In this document: positions 16,964 through 25,647 of the stretch, piece by piece
Layout of the letters: every line of letters starts with the position of its first letter
How positions within the stretch are numbered: the stretch's first letter is position 1
Assembly: GCA_045127595.1 (NCBI GenBank)
Contig: JBGVQS010000025.1
Location: 60,629-124,628, forward strand
DNA from: Scatosoma sp045127595
GTDB taxonomy: Bacteria; Bacillota; Clostridia; Christensenellales; Borkfalkiaceae
DNA length: 64,000 bases
Reading direction: 5' to 3'
Position numbers and translations under genes: made by a program
Notes under the pieces: model-generated
Told to the model about the DNA's origin: nothing
The model's database searches: none
Seen by the model: only the letters and a program-made list of their open reading frames with translations

Positions 16964-18265
16964 TTATTCTACAATATCCAAAATTAAAGGCTCGTTTTTC
17001 GGCGGTTGCGTTTCAATTTTCGTCGCGCGCAACAACCGCTCTTTTGCAACTTCAAACGCGCTTTCTTTTTCCGAATAGAGTACGGCAAGCGTATCCCCTG
17101 CATTGACGTAATCTCCCGTCTTTTTGCAAAGCCGAATCCCCGCCGCCATATCAATTTTATCCTCTTTCGTGTTCCTGCCTGCGCCGAGTAGTAAGCTCGC
17201 CACGCCGTAGCTTTCGGTATCCACGCCGACGATATATCCGCTGACGGGGGATTTTACTTCTACGCTAAATTTCGCTTTCGGGAAAAGCTCAGGGTGTAAA
17301 ACCCATTCCGCATTCCCCCCTTGCGCCGCCGCCATTTTTGCAAACGTTTGCAACGCCGAACCGTTTTCAATCGCTTCTTTTGCCATGCGTTCACACTCCG
17401 CATAGCTTCCTTTTTCCGCAAGGTTTAATATATGCGCAGACAACGCTATACAAAGCTCCGTTAAATCGGCAGGGCCTTTCCCTTGCAACGTTTCAATCGC
17501 TTCCACCACTTCCAAGGCATTCCCGATGGCGTTCCCCAAAGGTCTATCCATATCCGTGATCAATGCACGCATACGTTTCCCTGCGCGCTTGCCGATTTCT
17601 ACCATCCATTCCGCAAGCTCCCTGCTCTTTTCAGGGGTTTTCATAAACGAACCGCTGCCCGTCTTGACGTCCAAAACAATACAATCGTCGTCCGCGGCAA
17701 GCTTTTTGCCCATAATGCTCGATACGATCAACGGAAGACTGTCCACCGTAGCCGTAACGTCGCGGAGCGCATACAACAGCTTATCCGCAGGAGCAAGCGT
17801 TGCGTTTTGCCCAACGATCGCAATACCGATCTCGTTGACGATTTTCTTGAATTTTCCCACGGGAATATCCGTGCAAAAGCCTTCACTCGATTCCAGCTTA
17901 TCGATCGTACCGCCCGTATGCCCGAGTCCGCGACCGCTCATTTTCGCTACCTTTACCCCAAGGCTCGCTACGACGGGAGCAACGATCAAGCTCGTTTTAT
18001 CGCCCACGCCGCCCGTGGAATGCTTGTCCACGCGCAAGCCGTGAATATCCGAAAAATTCAACCGTTCTCCCGAATCGCGCACCGCAAATGTGAGCGCCGC
18101 CGTTTCTTCCAAATTCATGCCACGGAAATAAATTGCCATACAAAGCGCCGCCGCTTGATAATCGGGGATTTCTCCGTTTGAATAGCCCTGAATGAACCAT
18201 TCGATCTCCGCTTGGTTCAACGTGCCGCCGTCTCTTTTCTTTTGAATTATATCATACATTCTCAT
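16964..18265 (-). CDS. pdp: Pyrimidine-nucleoside (thymidine/uridine) phosphorylase
   Basis: The enzyme splits thymidine, deoxyuridine or uridine with phosphate to free base and (deoxy)ribose-1-phosphate. The 433 residues match the family. Visible are the phosphate-binding VDKHSTGGVGDKTSL motif near residue 80, MSGRGLGHTGGTIDKLES near 110, and KTGSGSFMKT near 200, followed by a C-terminal lipoyl-like alpha/beta domain. It is the last gene of the deo operon, three bases after cdd. Its ribosome binding site is weak, consistent with translational coupling. Confidence 0.95.
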   Translation of the reverse strand: MRMYDIIQKKRDGGTLNQAEIEWFIQGYSNGEIPDYQAAALCMAIYFRGMNLEETAALTFAVRDSGERLNFSDIHGLRVDKHSTGGVGDKTSLIVAPVVASLGVKVAKMSGRGLGHTGGTIDKLESSEGFCTDIPVGKFKKIVNEIGIAIVGQNATLAPADKLLYALRDVTATVDSLPLIVSSIMGKKLAADDDCIVLDVKTGSGSFMKTPEKSRELAEWMVEIGKRAGKRMRALITDMDRPLGNAIGNALEVVEAIETLQGKGPADLTELCIALSAHILNLAEKGSYAECERMAKEAIENGSALQTFAKMAAAQGGNAEWVLHPELFPKAKFSVEVKSPVSGYIVGVDTESYGVASLLLGAGRNTKEDKIDMAAGIRLCKKTGDYVNAGDTLAVLYSEKESAFEVAKERLLRATKIETQPPKNEPLILDIVE

Positions 18266-18268
18266 AGC

Positions 18269-18679
18269 TTATTTCTCGCTTAAATCCTGTTTTCCAAAGG
18301 AATAGGGCAACAATTCCGCAAGCGTTGTTACGCGGTAAGTTTCGGGCGTTCCCAGTAAAATTTTAAAATCCCCGTCGCAAAACTCCGCAAGCACTTGGCG
18401 ACAAACGCCGCAAGGCGCACATTCCAACGCAAGTTCTTCCCCTTTACCGCCAACGATCGCGATTGCGGAAAATTCCCGTTCCCCTTCGCTGACTGCTTTA
18501 AAAACTGCCGTTCTCTCCGCACAGTTCGTCGGGGTATACGCCGCATTTTCCACGTTGCAACCTAAATATATTTTACCGCTTTTGCCAAGCAACGCCGCAC
18601 CTACACGAAAATCGGAATAGGGTGAATAGGAGCGTTTTCTCGCTTCCACAGCAAGTTCCATCAGTTCGCGTTCCGTCAT
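18269..18679 (-). CDS. cdd: Cytidine deaminase
   Basis: Cdd deaminates cytidine and deoxycytidine to uridine and deoxyuridine, feeding the phosphorylase. The zinc site shows the catalytic N-A-E-like arrangement (CAERTAVFKA) and C-A-P-C-G-V-C-R. A longer frame opens at 18736, but AAAGGAGA is correctly spaced only for the ATG at 18679, giving 136 residues, the usual length. That ATG overlaps the deoB stop as ATGA. Confidence 0.96.
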   Translation of the reverse strand: MTERELMELAVEARKRSYSPYSDFRVGAALLGKSGKIYLGCNVENAAYTPTNCAERTAVFKAVSEGEREFSAIAIVGGKGEELALECAPCGVCRQVLAEFCDGDFKILLGTPETYRVTTLAELLPYSFGKQDLSEK

Positions 18680-19836
18680 AAAATCTCCTTTAAAAAGCTC
18701 TTTCCGTAGATTTTTTCCGCAGGCAAGCCGAACCATTCGAGCAACGTCGCGCCGATATCGGCAAAGCTTTCGCGCGTACCCAAATCAAGCCCCTGTTTCA
18801 GCTTTTTACCGTATGCAAGCATCGGCGTATATTCTCTGGAATGGTCGGTAGACGGCGTCAACGGATCGCAACCATGATCGGCGGTTATGATTAAAATATC
18901 TTCTTCGCCCAACGTCGGCAACAGCTCGCCAAGACGTTTGTCAAATGCCGTCATGGCGCGCGCATAACCCGCCACGTCGTTGCGGTGTCCGTATACCATA
19001 TCAAAATCGACCAAATTCACAAAACAAAGTCCGTTAAAATCACGTTTTGCGATACCCATGGTCTTATCCATGCCGTCTTCATTGTTGACGGTGGGATAAC
19101 TTTCGGTGAATCCCTGCCCCGCAAAAATATCGAAAATTTTCCCAACCGAAATCACGTCGAAGCCGTTTTCTTTCATCACGGACGGTAAGTTCGGAATCGG
19201 GGGTACAAGGGAATAATCGTGCCGACGGGGGGTACGCGTAAAAGGGTATTCGCCCGCAAAAGGACGAGCAATCACTCGTCCAACGCCGTGCTCGCCGTGT
19301 AACATTTCTCTCGCAATTTCGCAGTACTTGTAAAGGGTTTCCACGGGAACAAGCTCTTCATGCGCGGCAACTTGAAATACGCTGTCCGCGGAAGTATATA
19401 CGATCAGTTTCCCTGTGCGTAAATGTTCTTCGCCGTAGTCTTTAATTACTTCCGTTCCCGAATACGGTTTATTGCAAAGCACTCCCCTGCCCGTACGTTT
19501 TTCAAACTCGTCCAATACTTCTTTGGGGAAGCCGTTGGGATAGGTCGGGAAAGGCTTCGGAGAATACACGCCCGCGATTTCCCAATGCCCAATCGTTGTG
19601 TCTTTCCCTTTCGACGATTCGTTCATTCGGGCATAGCAGGTACGAGGTGAAGCCACTCCGCCGCCTACGCCTTCCACGTTAAAAAGCCCAAGCTTTTCCA
19701 AGTTCGGGCAAACAAATTCAGGGTGATTACGAATGGCGTTCAAGGTATGGCTGCCTTCGTCCCCCCACTCGTTCGCGTCGGGCATAGCGCCTACGCCCAC
19801 GCTGTCTAACACAATCAAAAACGCGCGTTTTTTCAT
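18676..19836 (-). CDS. deoB: Phosphopentomutase
   Basis: DeoB converts (deoxy)ribose-1-phosphate to the 5-phosphate. This alkaline-phosphatase-superfamily enzyme shows metal-binding residues in FLIVLDSVGVGAMPDA, an active-site threonine region KDTTIGHWE, and TADHGCDPLTPSTDHSREY near the C-terminus. The frame opens at 19863, but AAGGAG precedes the ATG at 19836, giving 386 residues. It connects the two nucleoside phosphorylases with DeoC. Confidence 0.96.
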   Translation of the reverse strand: MKKRAFLIVLDSVGVGAMPDANEWGDEGSHTLNAIRNHPEFVCPNLEKLGLFNVEGVGGGVASPRTCYARMNESSKGKDTTIGHWEIAGVYSPKPFPTYPNGFPKEVLDEFEKRTGRGVLCNKPYSGTEVIKDYGEEHLRTGKLIVYTSADSVFQVAAHEELVPVETLYKYCEIAREMLHGEHGVGRVIARPFAGEYPFTRTPRRHDYSLVPPIPNLPSVMKENGFDVISVGKIFDIFAGQGFTESYPTVNNEDGMDKTMGIAKRDFNGLCFVNLVDFDMVYGHRNDVAGYARAMTAFDKRLGELLPTLGEEDILIITADHGCDPLTPSTDHSREYTPMLAYGKKLKQGLDLGTRESFADIGATLLEWFGLPAEKIYGKSFLKEIL

Positions 19837-19855
19837 AGCGTTCTCCTTATTGAAA

Positions 19856-20563
19856 TTAAGCAATTTCGAGTGCGATCTCCATCATCTTCGTAAAGGAATT
19901 TTGTCTTTCTTCCGCCGTCGTATTTTCTTCGGGGTAAATGAAAGAATCGCTCACGGTGCAAATGCAAAGCGCCTTCTTGCCTGCGCGCGCCGCGTTGCAG
20001 TACAGCGCAGCCGATTCCATTTCAACGCCGAGCACGCCCATCTTCGACCATTGCATACCCGAATTTGCATCGTCGTAGAACATATCCGAAGACAAAATAT
20101 TCCCTACGCGGTAATTCACGCCTTTCTTTTGACATTCTTCTACGGCGCGGCGAACGAGTTCAAAATCGGCAATCGGCGCAAACGTACCGGGTAAGTTATA
20201 CTGCGAAGCGTAATTCCCGTTCGTGCAAGCGCCCATCGCTACGACGATATCGCGCACGTGGAGCTCAGGCGAAAACGAGCCGCAAGAGCCGACGCGAATG
20301 ATTTTCTCCACGCCGTAGAAATTGAACAATTCATAGGAATAGATCCCGATAGAGGGCTGTCCCATGCCCGAAGCCATAACGGATACTCTTTTGCCTTTAT
20401 AAAACCCCGTATAGCCCTGTACGCCGCGCACGTTGTTTACAAGCACCGCGTTTTCAAGATAGTTTTCCGCAATAAATCTTGCGCGCAAAGGATCGCCCGG
20501 CATCAAAACCGTCTCTGCAAAATCCCCCATTTTCGCTGCAATATGTGGTGTAGGAACTGACAT
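19856..20563 (-). CDS. deoD: Purine-nucleoside phosphorylase, DeoD type
   Basis: DeoD phosphorolyses purine (deoxy)ribonucleosides; the hexameric bacterial form is recognised by MPGDPLRA, the VGSCGSF phosphate-site motif and VEMESAALY. The frame extends to 20602, but AAAGGAGA precedes the ATG at 20563, and the resulting start MSVPTPHI is the family's standard N-terminus (235 residues). Confidence 0.97.
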   Translation of the reverse strand: MSVPTPHIAAKMGDFAETVLMPGDPLRARFIAENYLENAVLVNNVRGVQGYTGFYKGKRVSVMASGMGQPSIGIYSYELFNFYGVEKIIRVGSCGSFSPELHVRDIVVAMGACTNGNYASQYNLPGTFAPIADFELVRRAVEECQKKGVNYRVGNILSSDMFYDDANSGMQWSKMGVLGVEMESAALYCNAARAGKKALCICTVSDSFIYPEENTTAEERQNSFTKMMEIALEIA

Positions 20564-20607
20564 AATATTCTCCTTTTTTTCGTTAATTTTTTCCTTTGTC
20601 AATCGGC

Positions 20608-21276
20608 TTAATAGCCTTTGCCTTCAATGCCTTGTACCGCTTTTACAACGCGGCTTGTACCAAGCCTTGACGCGCCTTCGTCCAAAAAGTTTTGCGCGTC
20701 TTCCAATCCCGAAATACCGCCAGCCGCTTTCACGAGCACCTTCTCCCCAACGTTCGCGCGCATCAACCGCACGTCTGCAAGCGTCGCGCCCGCTTTGGAA
20801 AATCCCGTGGAAGTCTTGATATAATCCGCTCCCGCCTGCGTAACGATTTGGCACATTTTTACCTTTTCTTCTTCCGTCAGCAAACAGGTTTCGATAATTA
20901 CTTTTAAAATCTTATCCCCGCACGCTTGTTTGATTGCGCGGATTTCTTCACAAACTTCTTCGTACAAGCCTTCGCGAAGTTTGCCGATATTGATGACCAT
21001 ATCGATCTCGTCCGCGCCGTTTGTAAGCGCGTCCTGCGTTTCGAATACTTTCACCGCCGTCGTATTGTAGCCGTTGGGGAACCCGATTACCGTACAAATC
21101 GCAAGTTTTTCCCCCACGTATTCCTTTGCCTGTTTTACAAAACTAGGCGGAATACACACCGAAGCCGTTTCGTACTCCATTCCTTCGTCGCAAATTTTTT
21201 TAATATCTGCCCACGTGGAAGCCTGACCAAGCAAAGTATGATCGCATTTCGACAAAATATTTTTAACGTCTGCCAT
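20608..21276 (-). CDS. deoC: Deoxyribose-phosphate aldolase
   Basis: DeoC cleaves deoxyribose-5-phosphate into acetaldehyde and glyceraldehyde-3-phosphate, the final step of deoxynucleoside breakdown. The 222-residue TIM barrel shows CDHTLL at the start, the Schiff-base lysine in YIKTSTGF near residue 150, and the second conserved lysine in VKAAGGI near 180. CGGAGA precedes the start. It is the first gene of the deo operon, directly behind a perfect consensus promoter, and diverges from the RDD-ABC-nuclease operon. Confidence 0.97.
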   Translation of the reverse strand: MADVKNILSKCDHTLLGQASTWADIKKICDEGMEYETASVCIPPSFVKQAKEYVGEKLAICTVIGFPNGYNTTAVKVFETQDALTNGADEIDMVINIGKLREGLYEEVCEEIRAIKQACGDKILKVIIETCLLTEEEKVKMCQIVTQAGADYIKTSTGFSKAGATLADVRLMRANVGEKVLVKAAGGISGLEDAQNFLDEGASRLGTSRVVKAVQGIEGKGY

Positions 21277-21312
21277 AATAGTTTTCTCCGTTTTTTATTT
21301 TATTTCCCGTCT

Positions 21313-21341
21313 ATTATATCCCTTTTTTTTCCATCTGTCAA
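21313..21341 (-). promoter_or_regulatory. Perfect consensus sigma-A promoter of the deo operon
   Basis: Minus-strand TTGACA-N17-TATAAT begins about 65 bases before deoC. It lies in the 331-base divergent region 21277-21607, which otherwise holds one dyad (21429-21453) and the opposing promoter. Confidence 0.92.
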
Positions 21342-21428
21342 GAGTATTTTCTTTTTTGGCTCTATGACAAACGAAAATTTACCGTTTATGTCTTGACAAA
21401 TCCACAATTTATATTATTCTTTTCGATT

Positions 21429-21453
21429 GAAAAGTACACCGCGTTCACTTTTC
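21429..21453. promoter_or_regulatory. Candidate operator dyad in the divergent deoC / RDD-ABC region
   Basis: GAAAAGT and ACTTTTC are perfect 7-base arms, with further matching positions inside, around a centre at about 21441. It lies between the deo promoter (-35 at 21341) and the opposing promoter (-35 at 21507). No regulator gene is nearby, so this is only a candidate. Confidence 0.35.
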
Positions 21454-21506
21454 TTGATAGGATTTAAAAAAATATGTTTGTAATTAAAAAATCTTGTGAA
21501 AAAAGT

Positions 21507-21535
21507 TTGCTTTTTGTCGAAAGTCTTGTTATAAT
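21507..21535 (+). promoter_or_regulatory. Sigma-A promoter of the RDD-ABC-nuclease operon
   Basis: TTGCTT-N17-TATAAT. Transcription should start near 21542, giving a ~66-base leader that holds a small inverted repeat (GCGCAT at 21553-21558, ATGCGC at 21566-21571). I see no other promoter until after the OB-fold lipoprotein, so genes from 21608 to 32766 are probably one transcript. Confidence 0.75.
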
Positions 21536-21607
21536 ATTAAATGTATTATTGTGCGCATTCTACACATGCGCGTATCTACGTACACAAATTTAATGGGAGT
21601 TACTACT

Positions 21608-22384
21608 ATGTCGGTTACTTTGCAAAAAGCAAGCTTTTGGAAACGTATTTCCGCATATTTATTTGATTTTATCATAGCGATCATGCTCACGCTTGCATTC
21701 GCTACGGGGATTAACGTTGCCAGCGGATACGATAAAAAGGCGGAAAAACTAGACAATTATTACTCCTATTACGAAGAAATTTACGGGATTGACTTTGATA
21801 TCAGCGAAGAGGAATATGAAAAGCTCTCGGCGGAAGAGAAAGCGAATTACGACCAAGCCAATGAAGCGTTAAATAACGATTCGGGTTTTCAAGACGCACA
21901 CCAGGATATTTTTTATCTAACCTTGCTCATGTTCGGCGGCGGCAATTTTCTTGCTATACTGCTCTGGTATTTTGTCATCCCTTTATTTTTTGGGTATGGT
22001 CGAACGCTGGGGAAGAAAATATTCGGCATTGCTGTCGTACGTAGCAACTGCGTAAAGGTTTCAAACCCCGTACTTTTTATTCGTGCGATCGTTGGTCTAT
22101 ATGCCATTGAAACCATGATGCCCCTTGCTTTACTAATTATGATTTGGTTTGATATGATGGGAATCGTTGGATTGATTACGATCGGTCTGCTTCTCATTTT
22201 GCAAATCGCAATGCTTATTGTTACGCAAACCAACTCTTCTATACACGATTTGCTTACCGACACGGTGGTAGTGGATTATGCAAGCCAGCAAATTTTTGAT
22301 ACGCAAGAAGATTTACTTTCCTATCAAGAAGAAGAACACGCAAAAGCTGTTGAACAAGCGGATTATAACCGCATTCAAAAATAA
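21608..22384 (+). CDS. RDD-family membrane protein
   Basis: The 258-residue protein begins with the RDD signature region (FWKRISAYLFDFIIA), in which arginine and aspartate flank the first membrane segment. It has four to five hydrophobic segments separated by an acidic ~70-residue loop, a GRTLGKKIFGI motif, and a charged E/Q-rich C-terminal tail. RDD proteins are of largely unknown function; some are linked to ion exchange or transport. A longer frame opens at 21551, but GGGAG precedes the ATG at 21608. It is the first gene of the ABC-nuclease operon, 38 bases before the ATPase. Confidence 0.82.
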   Translation: MSVTLQKASFWKRISAYLFDFIIAIMLTLAFATGINVASGYDKKAEKLDNYYSYYEEIYGIDFDISEEEYEKLSAEEKANYDQANEALNNDSGFQDAHQDIFYLTLLMFGGGNFLAILLWYFVIPLFFGYGRTLGKKIFGIAVVRSNCVKVSNPVLFIRAIVGLYAIETMMPLALLIMIWFDMMGIVGLITIGLLLILQIAMLIVTQTNSSIHDLLTDTVVVDYASQQIFDTQEDLLSYQEEEHAKAVEQADYNRIQK

Positions 22385-22422
22385 ATAAAAAAACAAACGT
22401 TATACGTTATATAGGAGGTTAT

Positions 22423-23523
22423 ATGAAAGTAGAATTGCAAAATTTGACGAAAATTTTCCCGAGCCGCAATAAAAAATCGGGAGAAGAAGTCGTTGCAGTC
22501 AACAATTTCACCTTTACTATTCCTGATGGTAAGTTGGTCGGTCTTTTAGGCCCTTCCGGTTGCGGGAAAAGCACGACGCTGTATATGATTAGCGGCTTAC
22601 AAAAGCCTTCCGCAGGGAAGATCTTCTTCGGCGACGAAGACGTTACGGATCTTGCACCGGAAAACAGAGGCATCGGACTTGTATTCCAAAACTACGCTTT
22701 GTATCCGCATATGACGGTAAGACAAAATATTCTTTTCCCTTTGCAAAACTTGAAGGGGAAAGATAAAATGACAAAGCAACAAATGCTCGACCGTGCTTTG
22801 GAAGCCGCAAAGCTGGTTCAAATCGACGAACTGATGGACAGAAAACCCAGCGAGCTTTCGGGCGGTCAGCAACAACGCGTTGCTATCGCGCGCGCACTTG
22901 TTAAAATGCCCCGCGTATTGCTTTTGGACGAGCCTTTGTCTAACCTCGACGCGCGTTTGCGTTTGCAAACCCGTGAAGAAATTAGAAGAATTCAAAAAGA
23001 AACGGGCATTACGACCGTTTTTGTTACGCACGACCAAGAAGAAGCCATGAGTATTTCCGATATGATCGTCGTTATGAAACTCGGCGTAGTTCAGCAAGTA
23101 GGTAAGCCCCAAGAAATTTATGACGATCCGAAGAACTTGTTCGTTGCAAAATTCCTTGGTACTCCCCCTATCAACGTATTCTCTGGTAAAGTAGCAAGCG
23201 GGAAGCTGTACATAGGCGAACAAGCTGTTTTGAGCGTAAAGGGCGTAGAAGATTGCCCCGTTACGGTAGCCGTTCGTCCCGAAGGCTTCGTACTTAACGA
23301 CAACGGTGCGCTTTCCTGTGAATTGTCGAACGTAGAAGTTATGGGCCGCGACGTAAGCATCGTTTCTAAAAACGCGGCGTCCCTTAACCCCATGATTCGT
23401 TCGATTATCGACGCCGACAACAAAATCGACGTTACCGCAAGAGAAGTGCGTTTTGATCTTAAAACGCACAAGACGTTTATTTTCAATGCGGAAACGGAAG
23501 AAAGAATCTATTTCGAGGTATAA
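22423..23523 (+). CDS. CUT1-type ABC transporter ATPase (UgpC/MsmK family)
   Basis: The 366-residue ATPase powers the two permeases that follow. It shows Walker A GPSGCGKST near residue 43, a Q-loop in LVFQNYALYPHMT, the ABC signature LSGGQQQR near 146, and Walker B with the D-loop in LLLDEPLSNLDARLR. The switch histidine is in VTHDQEEAM, and a C-terminal TOBE/MsmK-type domain follows from about 240. This subfamily normally energises oligosaccharide or glycerol-phosphate uptake; here the neighbours are nucleases and a deoxynucleoside pathway. AGGAGG precedes the ATG. Confidence 0.95.
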   Translation: MKVELQNLTKIFPSRNKKSGEEVVAVNNFTFTIPDGKLVGLLGPSGCGKSTTLYMISGLQKPSAGKIFFGDEDVTDLAPENRGIGLVFQNYALYPHMTVRQNILFPLQNLKGKDKMTKQQMLDRALEAAKLVQIDELMDRKPSELSGGQQQRVAIARALVKMPRVLLLDEPLSNLDARLRLQTREEIRRIQKETGITTVFVTHDQEEAMSISDMIVVMKLGVVQQVGKPQEIYDDPKNLFVAKFLGTPPINVFSGKVASGKLYIGEQAVLSVKGVEDCPVTVAVRPEGFVLNDNGALSCELSNVEVMGRDVSIVSKNAASLNPMIRSIIDADNKIDVTAREVRFDLKTHKTFIFNAETEERIYFEV

Positions 23524-23526
23524 TCT

Positions 23527-24606
23527 ATGGATAAAGTAGGCAATTTCTTTCATACCGTTTTTGTAAAAGCGATTTGGCAAACCTTTTGCGTTAATTGGGT
23601 ATGGAGAACCTTTTTCCAAGCTTGGATCTATCAAGCTTTTTGGAAAGATCTTATTGTCAAAAAACTTCATTTTGACAAATGGAAAGGTTGGGTATATCTC
23701 CTTCCCGTAATCATTTTGATTGCAATCTTTACCGTATGGCCGATTTTTAATACGGTACGTATTTCTTTCTTAGAAGGATATAGTAACCTCGGGGATATCG
23801 GCGGCGAATCTTATAAATTCGGGTTTGGAAATTTCGTCGACGTCATTAAATACGACACTGAATTTTCCACGGCGCTCAAAAATACGATTTTGCTTTGCGT
23901 TCTTACCGTTCCTCTTTCGACGGCAATCGCATTGCTTATCGCGGTATGCTTGAACGCGATCAAACCTTTGAAGAAGCTTCTTCAAACGATATTCTTCCTG
24001 CCCTACGTTACAAACTCTCTTGCCATCGGTATGGTATTTGCGGTTATGTTCGATATGGTCGGTACGGGTATTGGTACGATCCGTCCTAATATTAGAACCG
24101 CAGGGGTTATGAATACGATCCTCGGGTGGTTTGGCGTAAATCCTGTAAACTGGATCGACACGGGTTCAACATATGGTGCGAAACTTACGGTAATGGTTAT
24201 CTATATCGTATGGAACGCATTGCCCTTTAAAATTCTCGTCCTTTTAGGCGGTTTGCAAGGCATTAACAAACAATATTATGACGCGGCAAAAATCGACGGT
24301 GCTTCCCGCTCGCGCATTTTCTTCCGCGTTACTGTTCCCCTTCTTTCCCCGATGATTGCGTACGTAGTCATTACAGGCTTTATCGGCGGCTTTAAAGAGT
24401 ATACGAGTGTCGTCGGCGTCTTCGGCGATAAAATGGGTCCCGTTGGACAAGTCGGCAGTATGCAAACCATGGTCGGTCTAGTCTATAAGGCCTTGGAAGC
24501 CGACAAGGCGGGAAGAGCCAGCGCTGCGGCATTGATTCTATTTGCAATTATCTTCGTGGTAACCATGATCAACTTGCACGTCAGCAAGAAGAAAACGCAT
24601 TATTAA
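23527..24606 (+). CDS. CUT1 ABC transporter permease, MalF-like
   Basis: A 359-residue inner-membrane permease with six predicted membrane segments after an unusual ~55-residue aromatic-rich N-terminal extension (many W/F residues) that looks amphipathic. The EAA loop that docks on the ATPase is YYDAAKIDGASRSRIFF near residue 250. It starts three bases after the ATPase stop and is followed by its MalG-like partner. Substrate is not evident from sequence. Confidence 0.92.
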   Translation: MDKVGNFFHTVFVKAIWQTFCVNWVWRTFFQAWIYQAFWKDLIVKKLHFDKWKGWVYLLPVIILIAIFTVWPIFNTVRISFLEGYSNLGDIGGESYKFGFGNFVDVIKYDTEFSTALKNTILLCVLTVPLSTAIALLIAVCLNAIKPLKKLLQTIFFLPYVTNSLAIGMVFAVMFDMVGTGIGTIRPNIRTAGVMNTILGWFGVNPVNWIDTGSTYGAKLTVMVIYIVWNALPFKILVLLGGLQGINKQYYDAAKIDGASRSRIFFRVTVPLLSPMIAYVVITGFIGGFKEYTSVVGVFGDKMGPVGQVGSMQTMVGLVYKALEADKAGRASAAALILFAIIFVVTMINLHVSKKKTHY

Positions 24607-24618
24607 GGAGGTAGAAAA

Positions 24619-25611
24619 ATGGATGAATTAAAAAATCAATCGATGGAAACAAACGAAATGTTGTCTTCCGACGAATCCGTTGAAACAACTCCTGAAACGT
24701 CAAGCGAAAACGATATTTTAGCGCAAGCGATCATGCATGAAAAAAACATGCAAAGCGTATCTACGAAACAGCGTATCACGAAAATTCTCGTACAAGCTGG
24801 CTTGTATCTCTTTCTTGGATTTATGGCGCTCGTCGTATTGTTCCCGTTCTACTGGATGATTATTTCTTCCTTGAAAACCTTAACGGAATACGAGCTGAAG
24901 AATCCTACTTTCTATCCCCACGACGTACATTGGAAAAACTATGCCAACGCTTTCGAAGACGCGAAGATGGGTAGACTTTTCTTAAATACCCTCTACGTCG
25001 GCGTTGTTTCCACCTTGCTTTCGTTGGTTATTACCATTCTCGCCGCATTTGCATTTGCAAGACTTGAATTCAAAGGCAAAAACGTTTTGTTCGCTTTCCT
25101 TTTGGCAACAATGATGATCCCGGGCGAGCTTTTCACGATTACCAATTACCGCACGGTAAACGACTTCGGTTGGATGCAGACGTATAAAGTATTGATTATA
25201 CCTTTCTTGGTCAGTGTCTTTTATATTTATTTATTGAAGCAAAACTTCCAACAAATTCCCAACGAACTGTATTTGGCTGCCAAAATCGACGGCACAAGCG
25301 ATTTTAAATACCTTTTGAAGGTTATGATCCCGCTTGCTTTGCCCACGATTATTTCAATTACGATTTTGAAAATGATGGGTTCTTGGAACTCGTACATGTG
25401 GCCCAAGCTCGTTGCAAACGACGACATGCATAAACTGATCACCAACGGTTTACGTGAAATGGACTTCTCGGAAGACGGCAACCAAGGCCGTATTGATTAT
25501 CCCCGTCAAATGGCGGCGGTTACAATGGTATCGATTCCGTTGTTCCTCGTATTCGTATTCCTTCGTAAATATATTATGAAGGGCGTATCGAGAAGCGGTA
25601 TCAAGGGTTAA
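24619..25611 (+). CDS. CUT1 ABC transporter permease, MalG-like
   Basis: A 330-residue permease with six membrane segments; the EAA loop is LYLAAKIDGTSDFKYLLKV near residue 220. The first ~55 residues are a soluble, acidic, Ser/Thr/Glu-rich extension not usual in MalG. AAGGAGG precedes the ATG. It pairs with the preceding MalF-like permease and the following binding protein. Confidence 0.93.
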   Translation: MDELKNQSMETNEMLSSDESVETTPETSSENDILAQAIMHEKNMQSVSTKQRITKILVQAGLYLFLGFMALVVLFPFYWMIISSLKTLTEYELKNPTFYPHDVHWKNYANAFEDAKMGRLFLNTLYVGVVSTLLSLVITILAAFAFARLEFKGKNVLFAFLLATMMIPGELFTITNYRTVNDFGWMQTYKVLIIPFLVSVFYIYLLKQNFQQIPNELYLAAKIDGTSDFKYLLKVMIPLALPTIISITILKMMGSWNSYMWPKLVANDDMHKLITNGLREMDFSEDGNQGRIDYPRQMAAVTMVSIPLFLVFVFLRKYIMKGVSRSGIKG

Positions 25612-25647
25612 TAAAAGAAAAAAATAATAGCATAGGAGAAAGATATT

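Noticed and set aside
21551..21607. Upstream start for the RDD protein
   Set aside because: The start at 21551 lacks a ribosome binding site and lies in the leader hairpin; GGGAG supports 21608 and the RDD motif then falls in the usual place.
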